52,037 bases of DNA from Solobacterium sp. (lineage in GTDB: Bacteria; Bacillota_I; Bacilli_A; Erysipelotrichales; Erysipelotrichaceae), in the NCBI GenBank assembly GCA_017512555.1, contig JAFWFE010000003.1, forward strand, positions 1-52,037. The letters are read 5' to 3'. Every line of letters starts with the position of its first letter. The first letter of the stretch is position 1. Shown piece after piece: positions 20,032-28,808 of the stretch. A model generated the notes under the pieces. That model had not been told where the DNA came from, did no database searches, and worked only from the letters and a program-made list of their open reading frames with translations. Position numbers and translations under genes: made by a program.

Positions 20032-22751
20032 TGATTTCCTGTATGAAACGGTTTCTGATCATTTTGCTTGGGTCGATGTGCATGTTTTCCTTGTGCATGA
20101 TCTGTCCTCAGGCAGAAACCAGTACCGTTTTTTCTTCTTCCGCCAGGGAGACCATCATCAACGATACGTGGATGTTCACGCTGGGAGATATCTCCGGTGC
20201 AGAATCTCCGGACTATGATGATTCTTCCTGGAGACAGATCAATCTTCCTCATGACTGGTCGATTGAAGGTGAATTCAGTACGCAGGGAGAAGCTGAGAGT
20301 GGCTTTCTTCTGGGCGGAACCGGATGGTACAGGAAAACCCTGATCCTTCCGGAACGGCTGAAAGACAAGCGTATGATCCTGAATTTTGACGGTGTATACA
20401 TGAACAGTACGGTCTATGTGAATGGTAAGGAAGTTGGCAGACATCCCTTCGGGTATACACCATTCATGTTTGATCTGACAAGTATACTGATATGTGACGG
20501 AGAGAGTAAGAACGTGATTGCGGTCAAGGTAGAGAACCTGCAGCCAAACAGCCGCTGGTATTCCGGCAGCGGAATCTACCGGGATGTCAGTCTGATCGTC
20601 TCGGAGAAGACAGCCGTAGCTCCTTACGGAGTACAGATCCGTACACCCTCACTTTCAGAATCCCCGGAAAAGGGAGAAACCGAAATTACGATCCATATCG
20701 ACAATACCCTCCCGGAGAATAAAAAGATCTCTGTCCGGAATACGATCCTGGATCACGAAGGGAAAGCCGTATCCGATACACAGGTCAGCCAGATTACTGC
20801 CGATAAGAACAGTACGGCAGTAGTACAGGAGACACTGTATGTCAATGATCCGGTACTTTGGAGTACGAAAGAACCGGTCCTGTACACTCTGCGTACAGAG
20901 ATACGTACAGAAGATGGACATAAGGATGTCACGGAGACGACTTTTGGGTACCGGTATTATCAGTTTGACGCAAAGAACGGTTTTACCCTGAACGGTGTAC
21001 CGATGAAGCTCAAGGGTGTATGTCTGCACCATGATCAGGGAGCACTTGGCTCAAAAGCCTATACCCGGGCGATGGAACGGCAATTGGAACTCATGAAGAA
21101 TATGGGAGCCAACGCGGTGCGGATGACGCATAATCCGGCTGACCGGGATATGGTCGCGTTATGTGATCGTATGGGACTTCTGGTCATTGAAGAAGCTTTC
21201 GATACCTGGAGTAACTCCAAGAACTTCAACTTCTATGATTACGGGATGATCTTTAATGAACAGATCTCCGGAGATAACCAGATCCTCGGCGGGAAAGCCG
21301 GGATGACCTGGGCAGAATACGATATCAAGCAGATGGTGCTGCGTGACCGTAATTCACCATCGGTAATCCTCTGGTCAATCGGAAATGAGATCCTGGGAAA
21401 TATCGGCGGAGATATTTCTTCCTATCCTGCGTATTCCGCAAATCTGGTGAAATGGGTCAGAGAATGTGACGATACCCGTCCGGCAACGATCGGAGATAAT
21501 AAAACCGAAACAGAAAACCAGACCCAGGCAGAGATGAACCGGGCGATTATTGATGCGCAGGGTGTGATCGGTCTTAATTATGTCCATGGTGAAAAGTATG
21601 ATGGTATCCATGAGACGCATCCCTACTGGCCGTTATATGCCTCGGAAACCATTTCCGCGTTCTATACCCGAAGTAATTACAAGACTTACAATATCGATTA
21701 CTCCACGTTCCAGACAACGGGATTTGATACAGCGCACGCGGAATGGGGCAGCAGCGCGGAAGAAAGCTGGATGGACATCATTACCAGAGATTATCTGGCC
21801 GGAGAATTCATCTGGACAGGGATGGACTATATCGGTGAACCAGAACCCTGGAACGGACTTACACAAGGCTCTGTCACCACTCTCGGGGCAGCTCCCCGGT
21901 CCAATTTCTTCGGGGTAACAGATACCGCAGGCATCCCCAAGGATATCTATTACTTCTACCAGAGCCAGTGGAACGATGAAGTGAATACGTTACATATTCT
22001 CCCAACATGGAATCGGGAAGAGATACAGATCGATGGCTCGGGATATACCGATGTGATCGTATACAGTGATGCCCCAAGCGTAGAACTGACGCTGAACGGA
22101 GAATCATTGGGGAAAAAGAGTTATACTACGCACACAACAGACCAGGGATACACCTGGCAGGAGTGTGACGGACATCTGTATTATACCTGGCAGGTACCTT
22201 ATACCGAAGGAACTCTGGAAGCTCATGCGTACAATGAAAAGGGAGAAGAATTCTTCAATACTGAAGGAAGATATGAGGTGAAAACCCACCAGAACGCTTC
22301 CGAAATGACCCTGGAAGCAGATCATCCGCTGATCCTGGCAGATCACCAGTCTTTAAGTTATGTGCTGATCCAGCTGACCGATTCCACAGGTATACCGGTG
22401 ACCGGAGAAGATGTACTTCTGCATATGGAACTTACCGGCAACGGACGCATTATCGGTGTAGATAACGGAGATCCCAGAGATACGACATCATTCCTTCCGG
22501 AAGAAGATACATCTGTCTCTAAGCGTACCTTCCACGGCGCATGTGTGCTGATCATCCAGAGTACGGATGAAGAAGGAACGATCAACCTCAGAGTTACCGC
22601 TGAAGGAATCAACGAAGCAGAAACACAGATCGCTTCTATACGGATCTATACCGGACTGGAAGGAATACTGAATATACAAGAGTGGCAGGACCTGAATGTT
22701 ACAGAACTATACCAAAGTATGATCCTGCCGGAAATTGAGGTGATGTCATGA
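20031..22751 (+). CDS. secreted GH2-family glycosidase (beta-galactosidase-like)
   Basis: A 906-residue glycoside hydrolase. A Sec signal peptide (MKRFLIILLGSMCMFSL, cleavage near PQAETS) is followed by a GH2 sugar-binding domain, a beta-sandwich and the catalytic barrel. Acid/base Glu453 lies in WSIGNEI and the likely nucleophile Glu539 in YASETIS; VCLHHDQGALGSK and FIWTGMDYIGEPEPW are family signatures. C-terminal beta-sandwich domains (DUF4982/Ig-like) follow. No LPXTG or lipobox is seen, so it should be released or loosely bound. Substrate could be beta-galactosides, glucuronides or mannosides. An earlier ATG at 19995 would overlap the upstream gene; ATG 20031 fits a leaderless transcript. 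The stop overlaps the Card1-like start. Confidence 0.88.
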   Translation: MISCMKRFLIILLGSMCMFSLCMICPQAETSTVFSSSARETIINDTWMFTLGDISGAESPDYDDSSWRQINLPHDWSIEGEFSTQGEAESGFLLGGTGWYRKTLILPERLKDKRMILNFDGVYMNSTVYVNGKEVGRHPFGYTPFMFDLTSILICDGESKNVIAVKVENLQPNSRWYSGSGIYRDVSLIVSEKTAVAPYGVQIRTPSLSESPEKGETEITIHIDNTLPENKKISVRNTILDHEGKAVSDTQVSQITADKNSTAVVQETLYVNDPVLWSTKEPVLYTLRTEIRTEDGHKDVTETTFGYRYYQFDAKNGFTLNGVPMKLKGVCLHHDQGALGSKAYTRAMERQLELMKNMGANAVRMTHNPADRDMVALCDRMGLLVIEEAFDTWSNSKNFNFYDYGMIFNEQISGDNQILGGKAGMTWAEYDIKQMVLRDRNSPSVILWSIGNEILGNIGGDISSYPAYSANLVKWVRECDDTRPATIGDNKTETENQTQAEMNRAIIDAQGVIGLNYVHGEKYDGIHETHPYWPLYASETISAFYTRSNYKTYNIDYSTFQTTGFDTAHAEWGSSAEESWMDIITRDYLAGEFIWTGMDYIGEPEPWNGLTQGSVTTLGAAPRSNFFGVTDTAGIPKDIYYFYQSQWNDEVNTLHILPTWNREEIQIDGSGYTDVIVYSDAPSVELTLNGESLGKKSYTTHTTDQGYTWQECDGHLYYTWQVPYTEGTLEAHAYNEKGEEFFNTEGRYEVKTHQNASEMTLEADHPLILADHQSLSYVLIQLTDSTGIPVTGEDVLLHMELTGNGRIIGVDNGDPRDTTSFLPEEDTSVSKRTFHGACVLIIQSTDEEGTINLRVTAEGINEAETQIASIRIYTGLEGILNIQEWQDLNVTELYQSMILPEIEVMS

Positions 22752-23884
22752 AAACTTTGATTGTACTGTACGACGGTATACAGATGAACAATGTGATCAC
22801 AGCCGCGCATATCCAGCCGGACGAGATCGTTGTAATCTTTCCGAAAGAGATACAGGCTTCTGTCAACGAAAAAGACCTGAATGAACTCTTGGATATGACA
22901 GCTACCTATCTTCCATTTGACCTGAATGATCCGGTGAAATCTCTGCGTGCTGTACTGGAGCCGTATAAAGGTGCTTATGTGGACAGTTACGGCGGACATG
23001 ACTACGCGGCAGTGATTCTGGGTTCATTCATGGATGAGTATGACTTCACCATAGTTTCTCCGTACCAGAACCGGCATGTGATCTCTTTCTACAATCACGG
23101 GACAGAGCGGATCGAACCGTTGATCTCTCCGGAAATCACCATCCCGGAATTTGTCGCAATGAGTGAAGGTAAAGTGATCAGCTCCCAGAAACCAGATACC
23201 CGCGGAGAGAAGAAGTGGGCTGCCGTGGATTACTGCAACACGCAGAGAAGAACATTGCCGGACCGCTGGCGTGTGATCACCAAGTTCATCCAGCAGAATC
23301 TCGGTAATGCGGAAGCCAAGAATGCCCTGGTGATTCGTGAAGATCAGTACCGCAGTCATAAAGAGATGCTTAATGAACTGGTCAAGGCGGAGATCCTGGA
23401 ACCCAGAGAAAGCAAGCAGAAGAGCTTCATGAATTATTACTTTACCTCGGATTTTGCCCGTGAACTGCTTGCGGTGGAGGGCAAGAGCCTGGAAGAAGAG
23501 GTGTGGAGACAGTTGTATGAGTCCAACCTGTTTACGGATGTCCGTGAACAAGTTCGTATCGACTGGAACGGAGAGAACTACATTGCGACGAATGATCCGA
23601 CCAGTGAACTGGACGTAGTCGCAACCAGGGAATGGTTCATGGTATGTATCTCCTGCAAGTCCGGAAAACTGAAAGAAGAAGCGCTGTACGAAGTGTACAG
23701 TAACGCGCATCGCTTCGGACAGGGAAAACCGATTCCTGTCGTATGTCATGACAGTAAGGAAGATACTGTGATTCTCAACAACAAGGCTAACGAACTGGGA
23801 ATCATCATGATCAACCAGAAGATCATCGAAAGCGGGAAAACCGCGGAATATCTCGACGAGAAGATCCGTCATCTGAAGTGGTAA
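22748..23884 (+). CDS. Card1/Can2-like CARF-nuclease homologue (DUF1887 family)
   Basis: A 378-residue protein. The N-terminal Rossmann-like region (MKTLIVLYDGIQMNNVI, then VDSYGGHDYAAVILGSF near residue 80) corresponds to the CARF domain of DUF1887 proteins, with SYGGHD where ligand-binding relatives have a TGGTK-type loop. A winged-helix-like linker is at about residues 185-250. The C-terminal PD-(D/E)XK nuclease shows LEEEVWRQLYESN, then SELDVVAT and VCISCKSGKL (about residues 285-310), giving the Asp and Lys of the active site. Card1/Can2 enzymes are cyclic-oligoadenylate-activated nucleases of type III CRISPR, but no cas gene or repeat array is in this window. It overlaps the GH2 stop (ATGA). 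A housekeeping DUF1887 role is possible. Confidence 0.8.
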   Translation: MKTLIVLYDGIQMNNVITAAHIQPDEIVVIFPKEIQASVNEKDLNELLDMTATYLPFDLNDPVKSLRAVLEPYKGAYVDSYGGHDYAAVILGSFMDEYDFTIVSPYQNRHVISFYNHGTERIEPLISPEITIPEFVAMSEGKVISSQKPDTRGEKKWAAVDYCNTQRRTLPDRWRVITKFIQQNLGNAEAKNALVIREDQYRSHKEMLNELVKAEILEPRESKQKSFMNYYFTSDFARELLAVEGKSLEEEVWRQLYESNLFTDVREQVRIDWNGENYIATNDPTSELDVVATREWFMVCISCKSGKLKEEALYEVYSNAHRFGQGKPIPVVCHDSKEDTVILNNKANELGIIMINQKIIESGKTAEYLDEKIRHLKW

Positions 23885-23887
23885 AAG

Positions 23888-23923
23888 AAAACCGGAAGAT
23901 TCCATGGAATCCTCCGGTTTTTT
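23888..23923. terminator. bidirectional terminator between the Card1-like gene and tRNA-Leu
   Basis: AAACCGGA-GATTCC / GGAATC-TCCGGTTT with one mismatch, a T run on the right and an A run on the left; serves the rightward gene and the leftward tRNA. Confidence 0.85.
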
Positions 23924-23929
23924 GTTTAC

Positions 23930-24013
23930 TGGTGCGCCAGACAAGACTTGAACTTGCACGGATCACTCCATACGCCCCTCAAGCGTACGTGTCTGCCATT
24001 CCACCACTGGCGC
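23930..24013 (-). tRNA. tRNA-Leu (anticodon GAG)
   Basis: Read on the minus strand: acceptor GCGCCAG / CTGGCGC, anticodon stem TACGC / GCGTA with loop TTGAGGG (anticodon GAG, reads CTC), a long class II variable arm, T loop GTTCAAGTC and encoded CCA. 84 bases. Confidence 0.95.
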
Positions 24014-24068
24014 ATTCTTTCGTGAAGATATTATAGCACTCATCTTCAATTCGTCAAAAGGGATTTGC

Positions 24069-24081
24069 TATAATTTAACTA
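24069..24081 (+). promoter_or_regulatory. TATAAT-N6-ATG promoter, leaderless
   Basis: TATAAT at 24069-24074, TTAACT, then ATG at 24081; a -35-like TTCAAT lies 18 bases upstream. No ribosome binding site. Confidence 0.65.
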
Positions 24082-25385
24082 TGCTGAAGAAAGTTTTTCT
24101 TATTTTCTTATGTTTTTTTCTTACCGGATGCGCAATTGGTGTCCCTGATCCGCACAAGAGTCTGAAAAAAGCAGATATCCCGGATGTGTACAGTGAGTAT
24201 ATTTATATTTACGATTACGTGAATGACCAGGTACTCTACCAGAGAAAAGGATACGAGAAGATGTATCCTGCAAGTCTGACCAAGATGATGACCGCAATCG
24301 TTGCGATTGAAGAATGCGAAGATCTGGATGACACATTCCTCTTCACCGAAGAAGTCCTTGAGGGACTGGTGGAAGCCAACGCGAACCGCGCAGGTTTCGG
24401 TGTGGGAGATGAACCCGCCATCATCGATCTGATCTACGGAGATCTGTTATCCAGCGGGGCAGACTGTTCCCGGGGACTGGCGTATTACTTCGCAGGCAGT
24501 GAGGTAGCGTATGTGGATATGATGAATGCCAAGGCAGCGGAACTGGGAATGGCCGGCACACATTTCGTGAATACCAGCGGATTATTTGACCCGGATCACT
24601 ATACAACCTGTGAAGACTTGGGAAAACTCCTGAAGTACTGCCTGCAGAACGAAACATTCCGGGAGGTCATCACTGCGCAGGATCATCGCTCCATCCCGGT
24701 AAACAATTATCCCAATGGATTGAATATGACCAACCTGGTCTTGATGTATATCAACCAGGATCCTCCTAAAGCCAGGTACTCTTTTACCATACCCGGGTTT
24801 ATCAGCGGAAAGGGAGGATATACTGAGACAAGCAGGTTTACTTTGGCTTCCTACGGATATATGAATGACTTGCATGTCCTGATGATTACCGGGAAAGCCT
24901 TTACCGAAGAAGGATATCCCGCAAACATGGAAGACGCGGAGAAGTTATATCCCTGGGTATTCTCCCGTTTCAAGAGAATGGTTCCGGTACATGCGGGTGA
25001 TACCTATACCGTGGAGCGTGTGCGCTGGAGTGAAGGCGGAAAGCTCAAGGTACGGGCAGCGGATAACATCACGGCAGATGTCGCAGGAATGCACCAGGTA
25101 ACGATTTTGAGCGATGTGATCAACGCTCCGGTCAAAGTCGGAGATAAGATCGGAGAAGTGGAAATCTATTCGTATGAAGAGCTGGCAGGGAAAACAGATC
25201 TGATCAGTACGGAAAACCGCAAGGTCACATGGAAAGGGGTTCTTCTGACCCTGGGATATGAACTATCCCATGATTATTTGTGGGTAATCTCCCTGGTATT
25301 ACTGGGTGTGATCGTATTATTGTTCCTGGTGATGTATAAACCTTACCGGCGTATGATGATCCACCGGAAAAGAAGAAAGAGATAA
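24081..25385 (+). CDS. D-alanyl-D-alanine carboxypeptidase (S11, DacF-like) lipoprotein
   Basis: A 434-residue penicillin-binding protein. N-terminal lipobox LTGC with Cys17 predicts lipid anchoring, and a C-terminal membrane helix (LWVISLVLLGVIVLLFLVM, about residues 392-410) with a basic end adds a second anchor. The S11 triad is Ser65-x-x-Lys68 (PASLTKM), SGAD in place of SGN, and KGG (SGKGGYT) in place of KTG. These enzymes remove the terminal D-Ala of peptidoglycan stem peptides outside the membrane. The SGA and KGG variants may alter activity. The promoter geometry points to a leaderless transcript. Confidence 0.9.
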   Translation: MLKKVFLIFLCFFLTGCAIGVPDPHKSLKKADIPDVYSEYIYIYDYVNDQVLYQRKGYEKMYPASLTKMMTAIVAIEECEDLDDTFLFTEEVLEGLVEANANRAGFGVGDEPAIIDLIYGDLLSSGADCSRGLAYYFAGSEVAYVDMMNAKAAELGMAGTHFVNTSGLFDPDHYTTCEDLGKLLKYCLQNETFREVITAQDHRSIPVNNYPNGLNMTNLVLMYINQDPPKARYSFTIPGFISGKGGYTETSRFTLASYGYMNDLHVLMITGKAFTEEGYPANMEDAEKLYPWVFSRFKRMVPVHAGDTYTVERVRWSEGGKLKVRAADNITADVAGMHQVTILSDVINAPVKVGDKIGEVEIYSYEELAGKTDLISTENRKVTWKGVLLTLGYELSHDYLWVISLVLLGVIVLLFLVMYKPYRRMMIHRKRRKR

Positions 25386-25391
25386 AACCTT

Positions 25392-25419
25392 TTGTGTTCT
25401 GGTGTAGTTGTAATATAAT
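25392..25419 (+). promoter_or_regulatory. promoter of typA
   Basis: -35 TTGTGT (25392-25397), a 16-base spacer and -10 TATAAT (25414-25419). Confidence 0.65.
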
Positions 25420-25443
25420 AGGGAACGGTCCGGGGGAATGGAT

Positions 25444-27282
25444 ATGGAATTTCAGAAGATTATCAATATAGCAGTTATCGCGCATGTCGACGCAGGAAAA
25501 TCTACACTGGTCGATGCTTTTCTTAAACAAAGTCACGTATTCAAGGATAATGAGAAAGTTGTTGACTGTGTCATGGACAGCAATGATCTTGAACGTGAGC
25601 GGGGAATTACAATCTATTCCAAGAACTGTTCCGTTACCTACAAGGATTATAAGATCAACATCGTGGATACTCCAGGTCATGCGGATTTCTCTTCCGAAGT
25701 AGAAAGGATCATCAAGACGGTAGATACCGTGATCCTGCTGGTAGACTCTGCTGAAGGACCGATGCCGCAGACACGTTTTGTTCTGCAGAAATCCCTGGAA
25801 ATCGGACTCAGACCGATTCTTGTCATAAACAAGATGGATAAACCGGATGCCCGTGCTAATGAAGTAATTGATGAAGTCTATGACTTGTTCCTGGATTTAA
25901 ATGCGACAGATGATCAGCTGGACTTCCCGATTTTGTACGGTATTGCCAGACAAGGTGTTATCCGCTATGATCCGGAAGATACCAACGAAGATATCGTACC
26001 GTTATTTGAGACGATTCTCTCCCATGCCCAGGCATATCCGAATCTGATGGATGAAAACGTACAGATGCAGATCAGCGCGCTTGCGTATGATGATTATATC
26101 GGCAGATTGGGCATCGGCCGTATCTACAAAGGAACCTTAAAAGCCGCAACTCCCTATACGGTATGTAATGCCGAAGGAAAGAATGTACGCGGAAAAACCG
26201 GACAGGTATTCGTATACAAGGGCTTAAGCAGAATTGCTGTAAATGAAGCGCAGTGCGGTGAAATATGCATGATTTCCGGTATTCCGGATATCTCGATCGG
26301 AGATACGATCACGCCGGACGGCATGCCTGATCCGATGCCGATGATCAGTATCGAAGAACCTACACTGTCCATGAACTTCATGGTCAATGACTCACCATTC
26401 GCAGGACAAGTCGGTAAATACGTAACCTCCCGGAATATCCGTGAGCGTCTGGCCAAAGAACTAGAAGTCAATGTTGGTCTGCGTGTAGAAGAAACCAGCA
26501 CAACCGATACCTTCAAGGTCTCCGGAAGAGGTGAATTACATCTCTCCATCCTGCTGGAAAACATGCGCAGAGAAGGGTATGAAGTAGCGGTATCCAGACC
26601 GGAAGTCATCCTGAAGAAGATCAACGGTGTGGTATGCGAACCAGTGGAGGAAGTTGTCTGTGATGTGCCTGATGAATATTCCGGTACCGTAATTGCGGCA
26701 CTGAATATCCGTAAGGGAATGCTGATGGACATGTCCGAAGAAGGCAGTTATACCAGAATCACGTATCAGTGTCCGACCAGAGGTCTGATTGGTTACCGCA
26801 GTGAGTTTATCAACTCTACCCGCGGTGAAGGCACGATGGTCAAAAGATTAGCTGGATATGAACCATATAAGGGTGATATCCCCCAGCGCCAGAACGGTGC
26901 TTTGATCTCTACGGAAACCGGAGGAGCGATGACCTATGCCCTGTGGAATATCCAGGAAAGAGGACAGTTGTTCATTGGAGCGCAGACACCGGTGTACGAA
27001 GGAATGATCATCGGTATCGCCTCCAAAAACAAGGATATGACCGTTAACCCGATCAAGAATAAGAAGATGACTGCGGTGCGTTCCACCGGCAATGATGAAG
27101 CAATGAAGCTTGTGCCGCCGAAGATCCTGAGCCTGGAAGAAGCGATCGAATTCATCAACGATGATGAACTGGTAGAGATCACACCTTCCGATATCCGTGT
27201 AAGAAAGAAATTCCTGACGGCTCTGGACAGACGCAGACATGCCAGAGAATTAGGTAAGATTGACGAAGAAGAGGATGATTGA
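25444..27282 (+). CDS. typA: ribosome-associated GTPase TypA/BipA
   Basis: A 612-residue translational GTPase of normal length. G1 AHVDAGKST, the switch region ERERGITIYSKN, G3 DTPGHADF, and G4 NKMDKPDA are all present, followed by the EF-G-like domains and the TypA C-terminal domain. TypA binds the 70S ribosome and helps large-subunit assembly and stress growth. GGGGG is spaced 7 bases from the ATG at 25444; the in-frame ATG at 25438 would be too close to it. A hairpin terminator overlaps the stop. Confidence 0.96.
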   Translation: MEFQKIINIAVIAHVDAGKSTLVDAFLKQSHVFKDNEKVVDCVMDSNDLERERGITIYSKNCSVTYKDYKINIVDTPGHADFSSEVERIIKTVDTVILLVDSAEGPMPQTRFVLQKSLEIGLRPILVINKMDKPDARANEVIDEVYDLFLDLNATDDQLDFPILYGIARQGVIRYDPEDTNEDIVPLFETILSHAQAYPNLMDENVQMQISALAYDDYIGRLGIGRIYKGTLKAATPYTVCNAEGKNVRGKTGQVFVYKGLSRIAVNEAQCGEICMISGIPDISIGDTITPDGMPDPMPMISIEEPTLSMNFMVNDSPFAGQVGKYVTSRNIRERLAKELEVNVGLRVEETSTTDTFKVSGRGELHLSILLENMRREGYEVAVSRPEVILKKINGVVCEPVEEVVCDVPDEYSGTVIAALNIRKGMLMDMSEEGSYTRITYQCPTRGLIGYRSEFINSTRGEGTMVKRLAGYEPYKGDIPQRQNGALISTETGGAMTYALWNIQERGQLFIGAQTPVYEGMIIGIASKNKDMTVNPIKNKKMTAVRSTGNDEAMKLVPPKILSLEEAIEFINDDELVEITPSDIRVRKKFLTALDRRRHARELGKIDEEEDD

Positions 27283-27294
27283 TCCTCTTCTTTT
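27268..27294 (+). terminator. terminator of typA
   Basis: GAAGAGGAT / ATCCTCTTC, a perfect 9-bp stem with a 5-base loop and four T. The 5' arm is coding (EEEDD end). Confidence 0.9.
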
Positions 27295-27361
27295 CATAAA
27301 AAAAGAGAGAAGACTCTCATTAGATTTATCATACCATATTTTTAAGAATAAGTAAGTTCTT

Positions 27362-27521
27362 ACATCACTGCCATCCTCAGGTATAGTAATACTGCAGATA
27401 TCGCTTAGATCGGCTGCCGCTGACACAACGATCCAGCATATACAACCATAATTCAGACGTAGGACGTTAAGAGAAATACAGGCAGTCGTGTGTTACGGGT
27501 CCGTATCTTTACGGACCCTTT
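27362..27521 (+). ncRNA. possible structured small RNA
   Basis: The 302-base gap between typA and pepT holds no convincing gene. ACATCACTGCC (27362-27372) can pair with GGCAGTCGTGT (27481-27491) at 9 of 11 positions, closing about 108 bases, and an independent terminator follows at 27497-27521. A stem-closed transcript of about 160 bases with its own terminator is consistent with a small RNA such as a 6S-like RNA, but I could not identify a family and no clear promoter is seen. Confidence 0.22.
27497..27521 (+). terminator. orphan terminator upstream of pepT
   Basis: GGGTCCGT / ACGGACCC, perfect 8 bp, 6-base loop, TTT tail. No annotated gene ends just upstream, which supports a small transcript ending here. 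Confidence 0.8.
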
Positions 27522-27584
27522 CATATAGGATTTTCATGAAGATTAACCTATAATAAATACAGAGAAAAACGAGGTGAGTAGCTG

Positions 27585-28808
27585 ATGAGTGCTGCAGAAA
27601 GATTGATCCGTTATTGTAAGATCGATACACAGTCTGACCCTAAATCCGCAACCAGTCCTTCCACACAGAAACAATTTGATCTGGCTGAAGTATTGGCGGA
27701 AGAACTCAGAGAACTTGGTCTGGAAGATGTCTATCTGGATGAATACTGTAATGTTTACGCGCATATGCCGGCGAATCAGGATAAGAGTGGTAAGACGATT
27801 GGTTTTATCGCACATATGGACACATCTCCCGACTACAACGGCGCCAATGTCAATCCGAGGATTATTTCTGCCTATGACGGTAAGGATATTGAACTTGGGG
27901 AAGGTGTAGTTACCAGGATCAAGGACTTCCCGAAGATGAGTGAACATGCCGGACATGATCTGATGGTTACGGATGGTTCATCCCTTCTTGGCGCAGATGA
28001 CAAAGCTGGTATTGCGGCTATTATGGAAGCCCTGGTCTACTGGAAGGAACACCCGGAAGAAGCACACTGCCGTATCGCTGTGGCATTTACCCCGGACGAA
28101 GAAATCGGCAGAGGTACCGAGCACTTTGACCTGCAGAGATTTGACGCTGCGTTTGCGTATACCATGGACGGCGGAGATATCCGTACAATCACTGATGAAA
28201 CATTCAATGCGGCAGAAGCCATCGTAACTTTCCGTGGTTTCTCCATCCATCCGGGAAGCGCCAAAAACAAGCTCGTCAGCGCCGTGAATCTCGCCATGGA
28301 ATACCACGCCCTGTTACCGGAACATATGCGTCCGGAACATACGGAAGGTAAAGAAGGCTATATCCACGTGACAGAGATCAGGGGAACGACGGAGAGCGCA
28401 GTCATGGAGTATATCCTGCGTGACCATGACCGTCAGAAACTGGAAGATAAGATTGAACTGATGAACAGGGCTGCCTCGTGGATCAACGCCCGCTACGGAG
28501 AAGGATCCTGCAATGTAGAGATCATCCGTGGTTACCGCAATATGAAAGAAATCCTGAACAATTATCCGGAAGTGATGGGACTGGCTGAGAAAGCTCTCCT
28601 GGAGATGGGGTTACAGCCTGTGTCCGAAGGAGCCAGAGGTGGTACAGACGGCGCAAACTTGTCCTTCATGGGACTGCCTTGCCCGAATCTCGGTGCCGGC
28701 GGCGGAAACGCGCACGGACGCTATGAATTCTGTGACCTGTGGGAACTGGAACAGTCTTCAATACTGATCCGGAAGATAGCCGAAAAGATGGCTGGAGGTG
28801 AATACTAA
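27585..28808 (+). CDS. pepT: peptidase T (tripeptide aminopeptidase)
   Basis: A 407-residue M20 metallopeptidase, standard length. Zinc ligand motifs AHMDTSPD, GADDKAGIAA and PDEEIGRGTEHFD are present, with the C-terminal GGTDGANLS and PNLGAGGGNAHGRYEF. It releases N-terminal residues from tripeptides in the cytosol. Start chosen from GAGGTG 9-14 bases upstream; a TATAAT box is at 27549-27554. The stop overlaps the following ATG (TAATG), so it forms a unit with the PfkB-type kinase. Confidence 0.95.
   Translation: MSAAERLIRYCKIDTQSDPKSATSPSTQKQFDLAEVLAEELRELGLEDVYLDEYCNVYAHMPANQDKSGKTIGFIAHMDTSPDYNGANVNPRIISAYDGKDIELGEGVVTRIKDFPKMSEHAGHDLMVTDGSSLLGADDKAGIAAIMEALVYWKEHPEEAHCRIAVAFTPDEEIGRGTEHFDLQRFDAAFAYTMDGGDIRTITDETFNAAEAIVTFRGFSIHPGSAKNKLVSAVNLAMEYHALLPEHMRPEHTEGKEGYIHVTEIRGTTESAVMEYILRDHDRQKLEDKIELMNRAASWINARYGEGSCNVEIIRGYRNMKEILNNYPEVMGLAEKALLEMGLQPVSEGARGGTDGANLSFMGLPCPNLGAGGGNAHGRYEFCDLWELEQSSILIRKIAEKMAGGEY

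Noticed and set aside
27340..27480. Minus-strand open frame of about 45 codons between typA and pepT
   Set aside because: No start codon with ribosome binding site and no recognisable motif; length is within chance.
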